From Megasphaera cerevisiae DSM 20462 (GTDB lineage: Bacteria; Bacillota; Negativicutes; Veillonellales; Megasphaeraceae): 61,454 nucleotides of DNA. Below, piece after piece: positions 51,525 through 61,205 of this stretch. Location: NCBI RefSeq assembly GCF_001045675.1, contig NZ_LEKT01000013.1:1-61454 (forward strand), given 5' to 3'. Made by a program: the position numbers and the translations under genes. The notes below the pieces were generated by a model. The model was not told the DNA's origin and ran no database searches. It saw only the letters and a list, made by a program, of their open reading frames with translations. How positions within the stretch are numbered: position 1 is the stretch's first letter; every line of letters starts with the position of its first letter.

Positions 51525-52388
51525 TTATTCCATTTTCAAGGTTGTTACTCCCTGGATATCGAAGGAATCACCCGACATTTTTGTAAAGTCACCATGAAAC
51601 CATGTATTGCTCAATTTAGACAAGGTCCCATCGTCCTGCATTTCCTTGATCGTCTTATTGACCTTTTCAATAATTTCCTTATTTTCTGGTTTTTTCAGGA
51701 AAGGAAAGGCAATAGGAATCGTTCTATGGGGATCATAAACGTTGATATCCATGTTCAAATGATTTTTGGAAACAACACCGGTAATGACATCCACCATAGC
51801 CGCGTCATAGGAGCCGTTGACTACGGCAAGAATCAGTGTGCTCAAGCCGTCCAGACAGACAATTTCCATATTCAGATTATATTTATCGTTAAGATCCTGC
51901 AATACCTTCATGTAATTGGACCCGGCCTCCACACATACCTTTTTATTGCGGAACCACTCGATACTGTCGAATTTATCCGCTCCCTTCGTCACCAGCACAT
52001 AACCTGCCCAGGCATAGGGGTCGGCAAAATCATACTTTTCCGCCCGTTCCTTTGTTTTGGCGCAATAGGCATTTGTCGTGATCTGCCCGTTATCCATCAG
52101 TCCCCACAAGGCAGAAAATTCAGCAACCTTAAATTCCAGTTCCCAATTATTTCGTTTGGCAATTTCATTCCAGACATCAATATCAAAGCCCTGCAGACCG
52201 GCATTTTTTTCACTGCCCGAGTCCGCGATTTCATCCCAGCCGGGATACGCGCCGGTAACGCCTACGACAATTTTCGTTTTTCCGGAAGCGCCCCCTTCCT
52301 CTTCGCCTGAGCAGCCCGATACAGCCAACATCATCACTATCAGACAAGTCATCATGACGCATTTCAGTACCGTTCCTATCTTTTTCAT
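51525..52388 (-). CDS. Amino-acid ABC transporter substrate-binding lipoprotein
   Basis: A 287-residue family 3 binding protein. The signal peptide ends in the lipobox AVSGC (Cys near 27) followed by SGEEEGG. The mature protein has the classical GFDIDVWNEIAKRNNWELEF, GLMDNGQITTNAYCAKTKER, KKVCVEAGSNYMKVLQDLN and AAMVDVITG blocks. It should bind a polar amino acid or related small molecule outside the membrane. The ATPase and permease genes lie just upstream on the same strand. Confidence 0.9.
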   Translation of the reverse strand: MKKIGTVLKCVMMTCLIVMMLAVSGCSGEEEGGASGKTKIVVGVTGAYPGWDEIADSGSEKNAGLQGFDIDVWNEIAKRNNWELEFKVAEFSALWGLMDNGQITTNAYCAKTKERAEKYDFADPYAWAGYVLVTKGADKFDSIEWFRNKKVCVEAGSNYMKVLQDLNDKYNLNMEIVCLDGLSTLILAVVNGSYDAAMVDVITGVVSKNHLNMDINVYDPHRTIPIAFPFLKKPENKEIIEKVNKTIKEMQDDGTLSKLSNTWFHGDFTKMSGDSFDIQGVTTLKME

Positions 52389-52455
52389 ACAGTACGCCCC
52401 CTCTTAGCATGTATATTATATGGATCCAAGCTGCCGTGCCCTGACCGGCAGGTGT

Positions 52456-53196
52456 TCAGCCGGCCCGGCGGACCCGTGTCAGAAATTGCTTAGTCCGTTC
52501 TTGCTGCGGATTATTGAATATGTCTTCAGGCGTTCCCTGTTCTACGATATAGCCATCTGCCATAAAGACTACTTCATCGGCTACCTCCCGGGCAAACTGC
52601 ATTTCATGCGTTACGACAGCCATCGTCATGCCTGCTTCTGCCACGCTTTTCATGACTTCCAGCACATCATCCACCAATTCCGGATCCAGCGCTGCCGTCG
52701 GTTCATCGAATAAAATAACCCGTGGTTCCATCGCCATAGCCCGGGCGATGCCGACCCGCTGCTGCTGGCCGCCGGACTGCTGCGAGGGATAAAAATCCAT
52801 CCGGTCGCCAAGACCGACCTTCTGCAAATACATTTCGGCAATATCCGTTGCTTCATTTTTCTTTATTTTTTTGACGATAACCAAGCCTTCCATTACATTT
52901 TCCAGAGCCGATTTATTTTTGAAAAGATTGTAATTCTGAAAGACCATCGTACAATTTTCACGCAGCAGCTTGAGTTGTCTTTTACTATATTTATCTCGAT
53001 TGACGATGATGTCGTCGAGCTGCACGATACCGCTCGTAGGCGGCTCCAAATAATTTCCGCAGCGAAGAAGTGTTGTTTTGCCGCTTCCTGACGGCCCCAG
53101 AATAACAACAACCTTCCCGGTCGGAACTTCCAGTGAAACGGATTTCAACACTTCATTATCGCCAAACACCTTGCGTATGTTTTCAAACTTCAGCAT
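52456..53196 (-). CDS. Polar amino-acid ABC transporter ATPase (GlnQ type)
   Basis: A 246-residue ATPase: Walker [10 protein letters not shown] near residue 34, signature [15 protein letters not shown] near 140, Walker [18 protein letters not shown] near 160 and [18 protein letters not shown]. Length and motifs are standard for GlnQ/HisP importers. Confidence 0.94.
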   Translation of the reverse strand: MLKFENIRKVFGDNEVLKSVSLEVPTGKVVVILGPSGSGKTTLLRCGNYLEPPTSGIVQLDDIIVNRDKYSKRQLKLLRENCTMVFQNYNLFKNKSALENVMEGLVIVKKIKKNEATDIAEMYLQKVGLGDRMDFYPSQQSGGQQQRVGIARAMAMEPRVILFDEPTAALDPELVDDVLEVMKSVAEAGMTMAVVTHEMQFAREVADEVVFMADGYIVEQGTPEDIFNNPQQERTKQFLTRVRRAG

Positions 53197-53216
53197 GGGG
53201 ACCCCTCCTTTACAAG

Positions 53217-53888
53217 CTATGCGTATTTTTGATTCAAATGGTTTTCAATATATTTCTGAATGATTGTAAAAATAATATTCAGCCCCCAATAGATACATAA
53301 TACGGCCAGATATATTTCCATAAAGCGCAGATTACGGGAGCTCAGCATTTTAGCCTTCAGCATCATTTCCGTAATTCCCACCATGGAGGCCAGTGAGGTG
53401 CCCTTAAAGACCTCCAGAAAATTATTGGACAAAGGCGGGATCATATAATGCACCGCCTGGGGCAGAATAATGCGCCGCATCCCCTGAAAGTATGTCATGC
53501 CAATAGACAGGCAGCCTTCCAGCTGTCCCTTGTCCACGGATTGTATCGCACCGCGAATAGTTTCGGCCATATATGCCGAATACGCCAGGCTCAAACAGAT
53601 AATGGCGTGCCAGATCGGTGTCATGCTCCTTGTCAGCGGCAGGTTGGGAAACAAGCCGTACACAAAGAAAAAAAGCTGTACCAGAAGCGGCGTCCCTCTG
53701 AAAAAGGAAAGCCATATCTTCAGAAACGCTGATACGGCTTTATTTTTACTCATGGATAGAAAGGCAATCGCCAAAGCCATCATAAATCCAATGATAAAGG
53801 TGGCAAATGTCAAAAAAAGCGTAACTCCCATACAGCTTGCAATGGGGCTGAATGCCCCTTCAAATATTTTCATATTAAATTCATACAT
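53217..53888 (-). CDS. Polar amino-acid ABC transporter permease (HisM/GlnP type)
   Basis: A 223-residue permease from ATG 53888 ([13 protein letters not shown]) behind AGAGGGG. About five membrane segments are visible, with [18 protein letters not shown] and the EAA loop [20 protein letters not shown] near residue 115 and [18 protein letters not shown]. Only one permease gene is present, so the transporter probably works as a homodimer. Confidence 0.93.
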   Translation of the reverse strand: MYEFNMKIFEGAFSPIASCMGVTLFLTFATFIIGFMMALAIAFLSMSKNKAVSAFLKIWLSFFRGTPLLVQLFFFVYGLFPNLPLTRSMTPIWHAIICLSLAYSAYMAETIRGAIQSVDKGQLEGCLSIGMTYFQGMRRIILPQAVHYMIPPLSNNFLEVFKGTSLASMVGITEMMLKAKMLSSRNLRFMEIYLAVLCIYWGLNIIFTIIQKYIENHLNQKYA

Positions 53889-53993
53889 AGACCGGTTCCC
53901 CCTCTGCACGGTATCAATTATCTTAACGTCACCAGAGCTTTTTATCCGTCATGTGCATAGTAGTTCATCATCTTCTCCCTCTGTTTTCAAAAA

Positions 53994-54026
53994 AAGCCTG
54001 ATTAAATGGATCATTTAATCAGGCTT
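53994..54026 (-). terminator. Strong hairpin upstream of the amino-acid ABC operon
   Basis: AAGCCTGATTAAATG (53994-54008) and CATTTAATCAGGCTT (54012-54026) form a perfect 15-bp stem with a 3-nt loop and, on the - strand, a T-run. It lies about 100 bp before the permease start, so it either blocks read-through from nifJ or acts as an attenuator. The segment 54050-54200 next to it is extremely AT-rich and shows no gene. Confidence 0.75.
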
Positions 54027-54235
54027 CGTCGGCTTTTATGCGTTGGTCTTATCTATATTTATTTTGTTTGATTTGTATTATATATAATTATTTATTTAAA
54101 ATCAATTTATTTTCTTATAATTTTCTTAAATTTATATTTAATATTTATTTATAACAATATTTTTTAAATTTTATATCTGGCGTATTATTACATTTTTCAC
54201 GTATGAAAAATCTTTTTATTTTCCTGCTTCGAACA

Positions 54236-54283
54236 GCACAAAACGCCCCATACAAAGGAACAGGGCGTTGTTGTGCACTTTTT
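54236..54283. terminator. Hairpin after nifJ copy 2
   Basis: GCACAAAACGCCCC pairs imperfectly with GGGCGTTGTTGTGC. T-runs are better on the + strand. It lies 33 bp past the nifJ stop codon. Confidence 0.5.
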
Positions 54284-54315
54284 ATTGTTTTTCTATGAGC
54301 AAATAGAAATAACCA

Positions 54316-57300
54316 TTATTTTTCGGCAAGTTTTTTATATGTTTCCAGACGCTGCTGCATATCCTTCGCCGTTTTGTCGAAGAACGCATCCGCTTTATCT
54401 GGGAATACCGTTTTCAATGATGCATAACGGACTTCACCGAGGAGGAAATCTTTGATATTTTCTACGGGATCTTTAGAATCCATCGTAAATGGATTTTTTC
54501 CTTCTTCCTTCAAAACCGGATTATACCGGTACAGATGCCAGTATCCTGCATCCACAGCTTTTTTCGCTTCCAGCTGACTGCTGGACATACCAGCCTTAAT
54601 GCCGTGATTGATACACGGCGCATAACCGATGATCAGGCTCGGGCCGTCATAGGCTTCGGCTTCTCTGATTGCTTTCAGGCATTGTGCTTTGTCGGCACCG
54701 AGAGCAACCTGAGCAACATACACGTAGCCATAGGTCATGGCAATCCGGCCCAAGTCTTTTTTCTTTGTTTTTTTGCCGCCGGCAGCAAATTTGGCAATAG
54801 CCGACGTAGGGGTAGCCTTGGAGGACTGTCCGCCTGTGTTGGAATATACTTCCGTATCGAAGACAAAGACGTTGACATTTTCACCCTGCGCCAACACGTG
54901 ATCAAGACCGCCGAAGCCGATATCATACGCCCAGCCATCACCGCCGAAGATCCACTGACTCCGTTTGACTAACGTATCGCGGCGTTCATATATTTTTTGG
55001 CAGGCCGGACACGTATCCTTTGCGGCTGCCACAATAGCTGTCACCTTATCGGCCCGTTCACGGCTGCCTTCTGCTTCATCTTTTTTATCCAGCCATTCCT
55101 GCAAAACAGCCTTGGCTTGTGCCGGCGTATGAGGGCCATCCACTGCTTCCTGAATATCCATAGCCATTTTGTCACGCATTTGCTGCGCTGCCAGGAACAT
55201 GCCCAGCCCAAATTCGGCATTATCTTCAAACAATGAATTCGCCCAGCCCGGACCATGACCGGCTTGGTTTGTCGTATATGGCATAGATGGCACACTGCCG
55301 GACCACACAGAGGAGCAGCCGGTGGCGTTAGCTACCATCATGCGATCCCCAAAGAGCTGCGTTACCAATTTAGCATACGGTGTTTCCCCGCAGCCTGCGC
55401 AAGCACCGGAAAATTCCAGCAGCGGCTGTTCAAACTGACTGCCCTTTACGGTAAATTTATCCAGCGGATTGTTTTTTTGCGAAACATTGTGTACTGCATA
55501 TTCCCAGAGTGCCGCTTTTTCTTCCTGCGTAGCAAAAGGCTTCATGACCAAGGCCTTGTTTTTCGCCGGGCAGACCTGAGCGCAGCTGCCGCAGCCCAGA
55601 CAATCGCGCACGCTGACAGCCATTGTAAAGGACAGTCCCTTGGCGCCGACAGCCGGTTTGACCTGCAGTCCCTGCGGTGCCTTCTGCACTTCTTCGTCAT
55701 GGAGCAGAACCGGACGAATGGCGGCATGAGGGCATACCAGCGAGCACTGATTACACTGCACACAATTTTCGGCCTGCCATTCCGGCACCTGGATCGCTAC
55801 ACCGCGTTTTTCATAGGCTGCTGTTCCCTGCGGAAACGCTCCGTCTTCCAAGCCCAGGAAAGAGCTGACTGGCAGCGAATCACCGGCCTGTGCGTTGATC
55901 GGTTCGAGAATCTTAGAAACAAATTCCGGTACTTCCGTTTGACTGACTACTTCATCAACGGCCTGTACCCAGGCCGCCGGCACGTCAATTTTGACACTGC
56001 CGGATACGCCGGCATCGATAGCCGCATTATTCATATCGACGATCTTTTGTCCTTTTTTGCCATATGAGGTAACAACGGCATCCTTCAAATACCGGACGGC
56101 GTCTTCAACGGGGATAATATCCGCAATCTTGAAGAAGGCTGCCTGCATAATCATATTGAAGCGTCCGCCCAAACCTATTTTCTGAGCAATATTGACGGCA
56201 TCGATCGTATAAAAATGGATATCATTGGCAGCCAGGTATCGTTTCATCGCTGCCGGCAGATTTTTATCCAGTTCTTCCGGACTCCACAAGGTATTAAGGA
56301 GAAAGCTGCCGCCTTTTTTCAAACCTGACAGCACATCATATTTATATACGTAAGATTGCTGCGAACAGGAAACAAACGCTGCTTTGTTGATGAGATAGGA
56401 GGATTTGATCGGGCTTTTGCCAAAGCGCAGGTGAGATACGGTAATACCGCCGGATTTTTTAGAGTCATAGGCAAAATACGCTTGGGCATGCATATCCGTA
56501 TGATTGCCGATGATCTTAACTGCACTCTTATTGGCTCCCACCGTGCCGTCAGAGCCCAGGCCCCAGAACTTGCAGGCCGTCGTGCCTTCCGGTGTGGTGT
56601 CGATATCTTCTCCGACAGGCAGCGATGTATGAGTAACATCGTCTACAATGCCAATCGTAAAATGATCCTTTGGCCGGGCTTGCTTCAAGTTTTCAAAAAC
56701 GGCCGCAATATGCGCCGGTGTCGTATCCTTGCCGCCGAGACCGGCCCGTCCGCCGACGATAAGCGGCTGCTGCGCCTTGCCGGCATATACGCCTCTGACA
56801 TCGAGGTACAGCGGTTCAGCAACGGAGCCCTGTTCTTTGGTACGGTCCAGGACAGCTATTTTCCGTACGGTTTCCGGAATATATTTAAAGAAATATTTTT
56901 CGGAGAAGGGACGGTATAAGTGGACGGAAAGCAACCCTACTTTTTCACCATGCTGGTTGAGGAAGTCGACAGTTTCTTCAGCCGCATCACATAGAGAACC
57001 CATGGCAATGATCATGCGATCCGCATCAGGTGCCCCATAGTATGTAAACGGATGATATTCCCGGCCGGTGAGCTGAGAAATTTTGCTCATGTACTCTTCC
57101 ACCACGTCGGGAAGTGCTTCATAATATGCATTCTGCACTTCCTGCTGCTGGAAATATACATCGGCATTTTCCAGCGAGCCCTTGGTACTCGGGTGATCCG
57201 GATTGGTACCACGGTCACGGAATGCTTTAACGGCATCCATATCCGTAAGCGCTGCTAGATCACCATAATCAAGAGCTTCAATCTTTTGAATTTCGTGAGA

Positions 57301-57831
57301 GGTCCGGAAGCCGTCAAAGAAATTGAGAAAGGGAACGCGCCCCTTGATGGCCGCTAAATGAGCAACAGCCGACAAATCCATGACTTCCTGTACGCTGGAT
57401 TCCGCCAGCATAGCAAAGCCAGTCTGCCGACAGGCCATAACGTCACGCTGGTCACCGAAAATACACAGCGTATTGGTTCCCAGTGCCCGGGCAGCTACAT
57501 GAAAAACGCCCGGCAGCAGTTCACCGGCAATTTTATACATGTTTGGAATCATAAGCAGAAGCCCCTGCGATGCCGTGTAGGTAGTTGTCAATGCCCCTGT
57601 AATAAGAGAGCCGTGTACAGCGCCGGCAGCGCCTCCTTCGGCCTGCATTTCCTGAATGCGGACGACCTGTCCGAACATATTCTTGACGCCTTGCGTTGCC
57701 CATTCATCCATTTTTTCGGCCATCGTAGAGGATGGTGTAATCGGGTAAATCGCCGCTACATCCGTAAATACATAGGATATATACGCGGCGGCTGTATTGC
57801 CGTCCATGGTCATCATTTTCTTCTTTGCCAT
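54316..57831 (-). CDS. nifJ: Pyruvate:ferredoxin (flavodoxin) oxidoreductase, copy 2
   Basis: A 1171-residue PFOR from ATG 57831 (MAKKKMMTMDGNTAAAYIS), which has GGAGG at good spacing; the frame extends four codons further. All domains are intact: YPITPSSTMAEKMDEW, GLGSDGTVGANKSAVKIIG, ferredoxin motifs CVQCNQCSLVCPHA and CLGCGSCAQVCPAKNKA, CAGCGETPYAKLVTQLFG and FGGDGWAYDIGFGGLDH. It is the same length as copy 1 and co-linear with it, but differs throughout, so the copies are old paralogues. The codon use appears more GC-rich at third positions than copy 1, which may reflect higher expression. Confidence 0.97.
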   Translation of the reverse strand: MAKKKMMTMDGNTAAAYISYVFTDVAAIYPITPSSTMAEKMDEWATQGVKNMFGQVVRIQEMQAEGGAAGAVHGSLITGALTTTYTASQGLLLMIPNMYKIAGELLPGVFHVAARALGTNTLCIFGDQRDVMACRQTGFAMLAESSVQEVMDLSAVAHLAAIKGRVPFLNFFDGFRTSHEIQKIEALDYGDLAALTDMDAVKAFRDRGTNPDHPSTKGSLENADVYFQQQEVQNAYYEALPDVVEEYMSKISQLTGREYHPFTYYGAPDADRMIIAMGSLCDAAEETVDFLNQHGEKVGLLSVHLYRPFSEKYFFKYIPETVRKIAVLDRTKEQGSVAEPLYLDVRGVYAGKAQQPLIVGGRAGLGGKDTTPAHIAAVFENLKQARPKDHFTIGIVDDVTHTSLPVGEDIDTTPEGTTACKFWGLGSDGTVGANKSAVKIIGNHTDMHAQAYFAYDSKKSGGITVSHLRFGKSPIKSSYLINKAAFVSCSQQSYVYKYDVLSGLKKGGSFLLNTLWSPEELDKNLPAAMKRYLAANDIHFYTIDAVNIAQKIGLGGRFNMIMQAAFFKIADIIPVEDAVRYLKDAVVTSYGKKGQKIVDMNNAAIDAGVSGSVKIDVPAAWVQAVDEVVSQTEVPEFVSKILEPINAQAGDSLPVSSFLGLEDGAFPQGTAAYEKRGVAIQVPEWQAENCVQCNQCSLVCPHAAIRPVLLHDEEVQKAPQGLQVKPAVGAKGLSFTMAVSVRDCLGCGSCAQVCPAKNKALVMKPFATQEEKAALWEYAVHNVSQKNNPLDKFTVKGSQFEQPLLEFSGACAGCGETPYAKLVTQLFGDRMMVANATGCSSVWSGSVPSMPYTTNQAGHGPGWANSLFEDNAEFGLGMFLAAQQMRDKMAMDIQEAVDGPHTPAQAKAVLQEWLDKKDEAEGSRERADKVTAIVAAAKDTCPACQKIYERRDTLVKRSQWIFGGDGWAYDIGFGGLDHVLAQGENVNVFVFDTEVYSNTGGQSSKATPTSAIAKFAAGGKKTKKKDLGRIAMTYGYVYVAQVALGADKAQCLKAIREAEAYDGPSLIIGYAPCINHGIKAGMSSSQLEAKKAVDAGYWHLYRYNPVLKEEGKNPFTMDSKDPVENIKDFLLGEVRYASLKTVFPDKADAFFDKTAKDMQQRLETYKKLAEK

Positions 57832-57897
57832 AATTGCCTCCATCTGTTAAAAGTATATACGCTGAGAAATCATATCTCATAGCCTGCTATACGTTAT

Positions 57898-57926
57898 ATT
57901 GTATCTCAGTACTGATAACCTGTAAA
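57898..57926 (-). promoter_or_regulatory. Promoter of nifJ copy 2
   Basis: On the - strand TTTACA (57921-57926), a 17-bp spacer and TACAAT (57898-57903). The spacer contains the 10-bp palindrome TCAGTACTGA (57906-57915), and TGAGA-N7-TCTCA lies just downstream (near 57863-57879). The double GTATCAT operator of copy 1 is absent. Confidence 0.55.
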
Positions 57927-58007
57927 ACAAATGAATTTAATTATATCGATCATTATTTTTAATTGATATATAGATGGGGTTGCCTGTCCATTTTATCATG
58001 ACATAAA

Positions 58008-58047
58008 AAAAGCAGCTGCCGTCGGGTTTCCCCGAAGCAGCTGCTTT
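58008..58047 (-). terminator. Terminator of the LysR gene upstream of nifJ copy 2
   Basis: AAAGCAGCTGC and GCAGCTGCTTT pair and enclose a second stem CGGG/CCCG; on the - strand a run of seven T follows. It is 7 bp past the LysR stop codon. Confidence 0.9.
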
Positions 58048-58053
58048 ACCGAG

Positions 58054-58956
58054 CTACAGTCCCGATTGCCCCGTTTCAATGACAGTCCGAATTTCCTGTA
58101 AAAATCCTTCTATCTGCGGCGTCATGACCTTGTTGGCATGCAGCACCATCTGCACATATTGTGATCCCTGAAAATCTGTCACCGGCAAAATAACTACCTG
58201 ACCCTTCCCGGCGGCATGCCGCACAGTATACAATGGCAGTACCGATACAAAATCCCCCTTACTGACAAGGCGGGTTGCCGTATCCGCACTCTGCAGCGTC
58301 AAAAAGGGATGCAGCGTAATATTCTGACCGGCAATGATGCTTTGAAAATGAACGATATACGGCGCGGTCAGTTCCATCAGGATAAACTCCTCATCCTTCA
58401 AATCCGCCAGCTGCAGCGACTTTCGTTTGCTCAAGGGATTATCGGGATGACCGATAACTACGACCGACTCATTTTTAGCATACCAGGTCTGCCACTGTGT
58501 TTTAGGCAGCGGCTCCGCAATCAGGCAGGCAAAATCAAGAATTCCCATTTGCATGCCCTCTTTGAGCGTCGCCGTATCATCTACGATCAAATCCACCTTG
58601 ACATGAGGATATGTCTGGTGATACTGCAGAACCGCAGGCTCAAACAAGATTTCATAAAGAGATTCGACCATCCCGATCCGAACCGTACCGGCCAATGCTT
58701 CCTTTGATTTTAAAAAATTTTCCATATGCAATGCCGTCGATACGATCTTCTGCGCGTATGGGACGAGCTCTTCGCCGTACTGGGTCAGGGTAATCTGCCG
58801 CCCAATGCGATTGAACAGCGGCGCGCCTACTTCCCGTTCCAGCTGCTGAATCTGGGCACTGACATTGGACTGTGAGTAGCCCAATGTCTGCCCGGCCTGG
58901 GTAAAATTTTTAATGGACACTACCTGAAGAAATGTGTTGAGATTCCGTATTTCCAT
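58054..58956 (-). CDS. LysR-family transcriptional regulator
   Basis: A 300-residue LysR protein. The helix-turn-helix (residues 2-60) has LNTFLQVVSIKNFTQAGQTLGYSQ-type sequence with SNVSAQIQQLEREVG; the effector domain includes GTVRIGMVESLYEILF and SKGDFVSVLPLYTVRH. Its start lies 1 bp after the stop of the secreted-protein gene upstream, so they are one transcript. The nifJ gene downstream is separated by a terminator and has its own promoter, and could be a target. Confidence 0.88.
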   Translation of the reverse strand: MEIRNLNTFLQVVSIKNFTQAGQTLGYSQSNVSAQIQQLEREVGAPLFNRIGRQITLTQYGEELVPYAQKIVSTALHMENFLKSKEALAGTVRIGMVESLYEILFEPAVLQYHQTYPHVKVDLIVDDTATLKEGMQMGILDFACLIAEPLPKTQWQTWYAKNESVVVIGHPDNPLSKRKSLQLADLKDEEFILMELTAPYIVHFQSIIAGQNITLHPFLTLQSADTATRLVSKGDFVSVLPLYTVRHAAGKGQVVILPVTDFQGSQYVQMVLHANKVMTPQIEGFLQEIRTVIETGQSGL

Positions 58957-58957
58957 C

Positions 58958-59557
58958 TTATTCGTTCCCCACGTAGCCGTAAGTTACGGTGTATTCAAAA
59001 TTCCGGTCTGCCGTAAGCGTTTTGCCAGCCTGTATAGTAATCTTTCGCAGCGAATATTCGCCGCCAGCCAGAACAAAATAATCAAAATATTCCCAGTTCC
59101 GTATATACCGCAGCATTCTTTTTTCCGGATAGGTATAGGTTTCCTTCGATTTGCGGGATACGATAAGCAGCATATAGTCACCAGCCGGCACATCGTATAT
59201 CTCATAATAGCCATCCTGATTTACTGGGGCAAAGAAAATGTTTTTTCCGGGCGGCGGCACATTGTCTCTATACCATGCCCGCTCCTGATCTTCCGTAATA
59301 CTGTTTTTATCAAACGTCACGGGGATAAGCTCAATTTTAGCTCCGGCATCGCCTCGCTTACGGGCATATTCTTTGTCCTGCAGGGCTTTGATATTCAACC
59401 CGCTAGAAGGCATCCCATTCATATTACGCTGTTCAATAAATTTACTGTACTGCCATGTCACCCGTCCGTGAACACCGCCAGTATGCGCTGCTGAAGCATA
59501 TGCCAACTGGCATAGTAAAACAGCCAGTACTCCCCCAAACCATGCTGCTCGTTTCAT
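58958..59557 (-). CDS. Secreted protein of unknown function
   Basis: A 199-residue protein from ATG 59557 behind AGAGGTGAGG. The signal peptide MKRAAWFGGVLAVLLCQLA ends in YASA. The mature part begins HTGGVHGRVTWQYSKF and contains FAPVNQDGYYEIYDVPAGDY, which resembles a carboxypeptidase-regulatory-like (transthyretin-type) beta fold; this is a weak resemblance. No lipobox or anchor is seen. It is transcribed with the LysR gene behind it, which is unusual for a secreted protein. Confidence 0.7.
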   Translation of the reverse strand: MKRAAWFGGVLAVLLCQLAYASAAHTGGVHGRVTWQYSKFIEQRNMNGMPSSGLNIKALQDKEYARKRGDAGAKIELIPVTFDKNSITEDQERAWYRDNVPPPGKNIFFAPVNQDGYYEIYDVPAGDYMLLIVSRKSKETYTYPEKRMLRYIRNWEYFDYFVLAGGEYSLRKITIQAGKTLTADRNFEYTVTYGYVGNE

Positions 59558-59730
59558 CGTATCCTCACCTCTCCTATTTGCACTGATCACACGCCACTAT
59601 ATACTAAGATATAATTTTATTTTATCATATTTCAGCGGCATACGTCATTATAAGCCGGCATGGTATATATTTTTTCCTGTTTCGCGAAAAAACAAAAAGC
59701 AAGACACGCTGCAAGCCCTGCCGCCTGATT

Positions 59731-61146
59731 TTATTTTTTCACCTGATATCGCTTGTATATCACGCTCCCCGCTTTCTTATTCAATCCCGCCCCATAATAA
59801 ATGCCCGTAAGAAAAACAAGCCAAACAGCAGTAGCCAGTACGCCAAACCGGGTGTTTTCATGAAGACATGCCGAAGCGAAAATAACAACAAAAAAACCAA
59901 GTGCAATATAATTTGAATATGGATAAAATGGCATTTTATAAATAATACGTTGTTGTTCTTCCGGCGTAAGACTTTTACGAAATTTCATTTGACTAATCAA
60001 TATAAGAATCCAAGTAATCAAGCATCCAAAGGCTGTGGCAGAGGTAACAATTTCAAACACAGCAGCCGGCAGCAGATAATTTAATATAACGCCAATAGTC
60101 ATACATGCCGCCGATATGAGAACCCCTATATATGGGATTTTTTTTGTATTCACTTTGCTGAATATATTGGGTGCTGTCTGTTGCAGCGCTTGATTGTACA
60201 GCATCCGGCTGGCACTGTATATACCTGTATTGCAGGCAGAAAGCGCGGCGGTAATAACAACCACGTTGATGATATTTGCGGCACCCGTAATTCCCAGCTT
60301 ATCAAACACCATGACAAAGGGACTTCCCTGCGTGCCCAATTGGTTCCATGGATAAATCGTCATAATAACGGCTAAGGACAGTACATAGAACAAAAGAATC
60401 CGCACAAGGCACTTATTAATGGCGGAGGCAAGAGTCCGGCTGGGATTTTTTGCTTCTCCCGCAGTAACCCCAATAACCTCCATGCCGGTGAAGGCGTACA
60501 TTACCATTAACAGCGTTCCAAATACACCTTGAAGACCATATGGCATAAAGCCACCATGCGCTGTCAGATTGGCCAGTCCTACGGCTGCTCCACCATTTCC
60601 CAGGCCGAAAAAAATCATTCCGCATCCCGACACAATGAGAATGCATATTGTAAAAACCTTGATCATGGCAAACCAAAATTCAAATTCGCCGTACATGGCT
60701 ACAGAAATAAGGTTGGTGCCCGTCATGATGGCAAGAGCCAAAAGACAGGTAATCCATTGCGGCCAATCAGGCAGCCACATGTGCACATACACCCCTACTG
60801 CCGTAATTTCCGCCATACAGCTGACAATCCATAAATACCAATAATTCCAGCCCGCAATAAAGCCCGCTAAGGGACTAATAAATTGGTACGCGTGGGCACA
60901 AAACGATCCGGAAACCGGATATTCAACGGTGACCTCCCCCATAGCTCGAATAACAATATATGTAATAATACCGATAAATAAATAAGCCAGCAGTACTGCC
61001 GGCCCCGCTTTTTCAATGGAGGACGCGGACCCTAAAAATAAACCGACGCCAATACAGCTCCCCAGCGCCATGAGCTGAATATGGCGCTCTTTCAAATCAC
61101 GCTGCAGCGTTTCTTGAACAATTTGAGGATGATTTTTACTATTCAT
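59731..61146 (-). CDS. Amino-acid permease of the APC superfamily
   Basis: A 471-residue permease with about 12 membrane segments. The AAT-family N-terminus is clear: RDLKERHIQLMALGSCIGVGLFLGS, then AYLFIGIITYIVIRAMGEV, and the conserved FTGMEVIGVTAGEAKNPSRT near residue 220. Relatives (AnsP, ProY, GabP, RocE) take up single amino acids with protons. The substrate cannot be named from sequence. It lies directly inside the right-hand insertion sequence, 60 bp from its end. Confidence 0.9.
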   Translation of the reverse strand: MNSKNHPQIVQETLQRDLKERHIQLMALGSCIGVGLFLGSASSIEKAGPAVLLAYLFIGIITYIVIRAMGEVTVEYPVSGSFCAHAYQFISPLAGFIAGWNYWYLWIVSCMAEITAVGVYVHMWLPDWPQWITCLLALAIMTGTNLISVAMYGEFEFWFAMIKVFTICILIVSGCGMIFFGLGNGGAAVGLANLTAHGGFMPYGLQGVFGTLLMVMYAFTGMEVIGVTAGEAKNPSRTLASAINKCLVRILLFYVLSLAVIMTIYPWNQLGTQGSPFVMVFDKLGITGAANIINVVVITAALSACNTGIYSASRMLYNQALQQTAPNIFSKVNTKKIPYIGVLISAACMTIGVILNYLLPAAVFEIVTSATAFGCLITWILILISQMKFRKSLTPEEQQRIIYKMPFYPYSNYIALGFFVVIFASACLHENTRFGVLATAVWLVFLTGIYYGAGLNKKAGSVIYKRYQVKK

Positions 61147-61205
61147 GTGATCTACTCCTTAAGTAATAGAATTGTATACATCAACTGTTTCGCTTCATTA
61201 CATAA

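Noticed and set aside
55255-56067. 270-codon + strand reading frame
   Set aside because: Antisense to nifJ copy 2, whose motifs are intact; no start signals.
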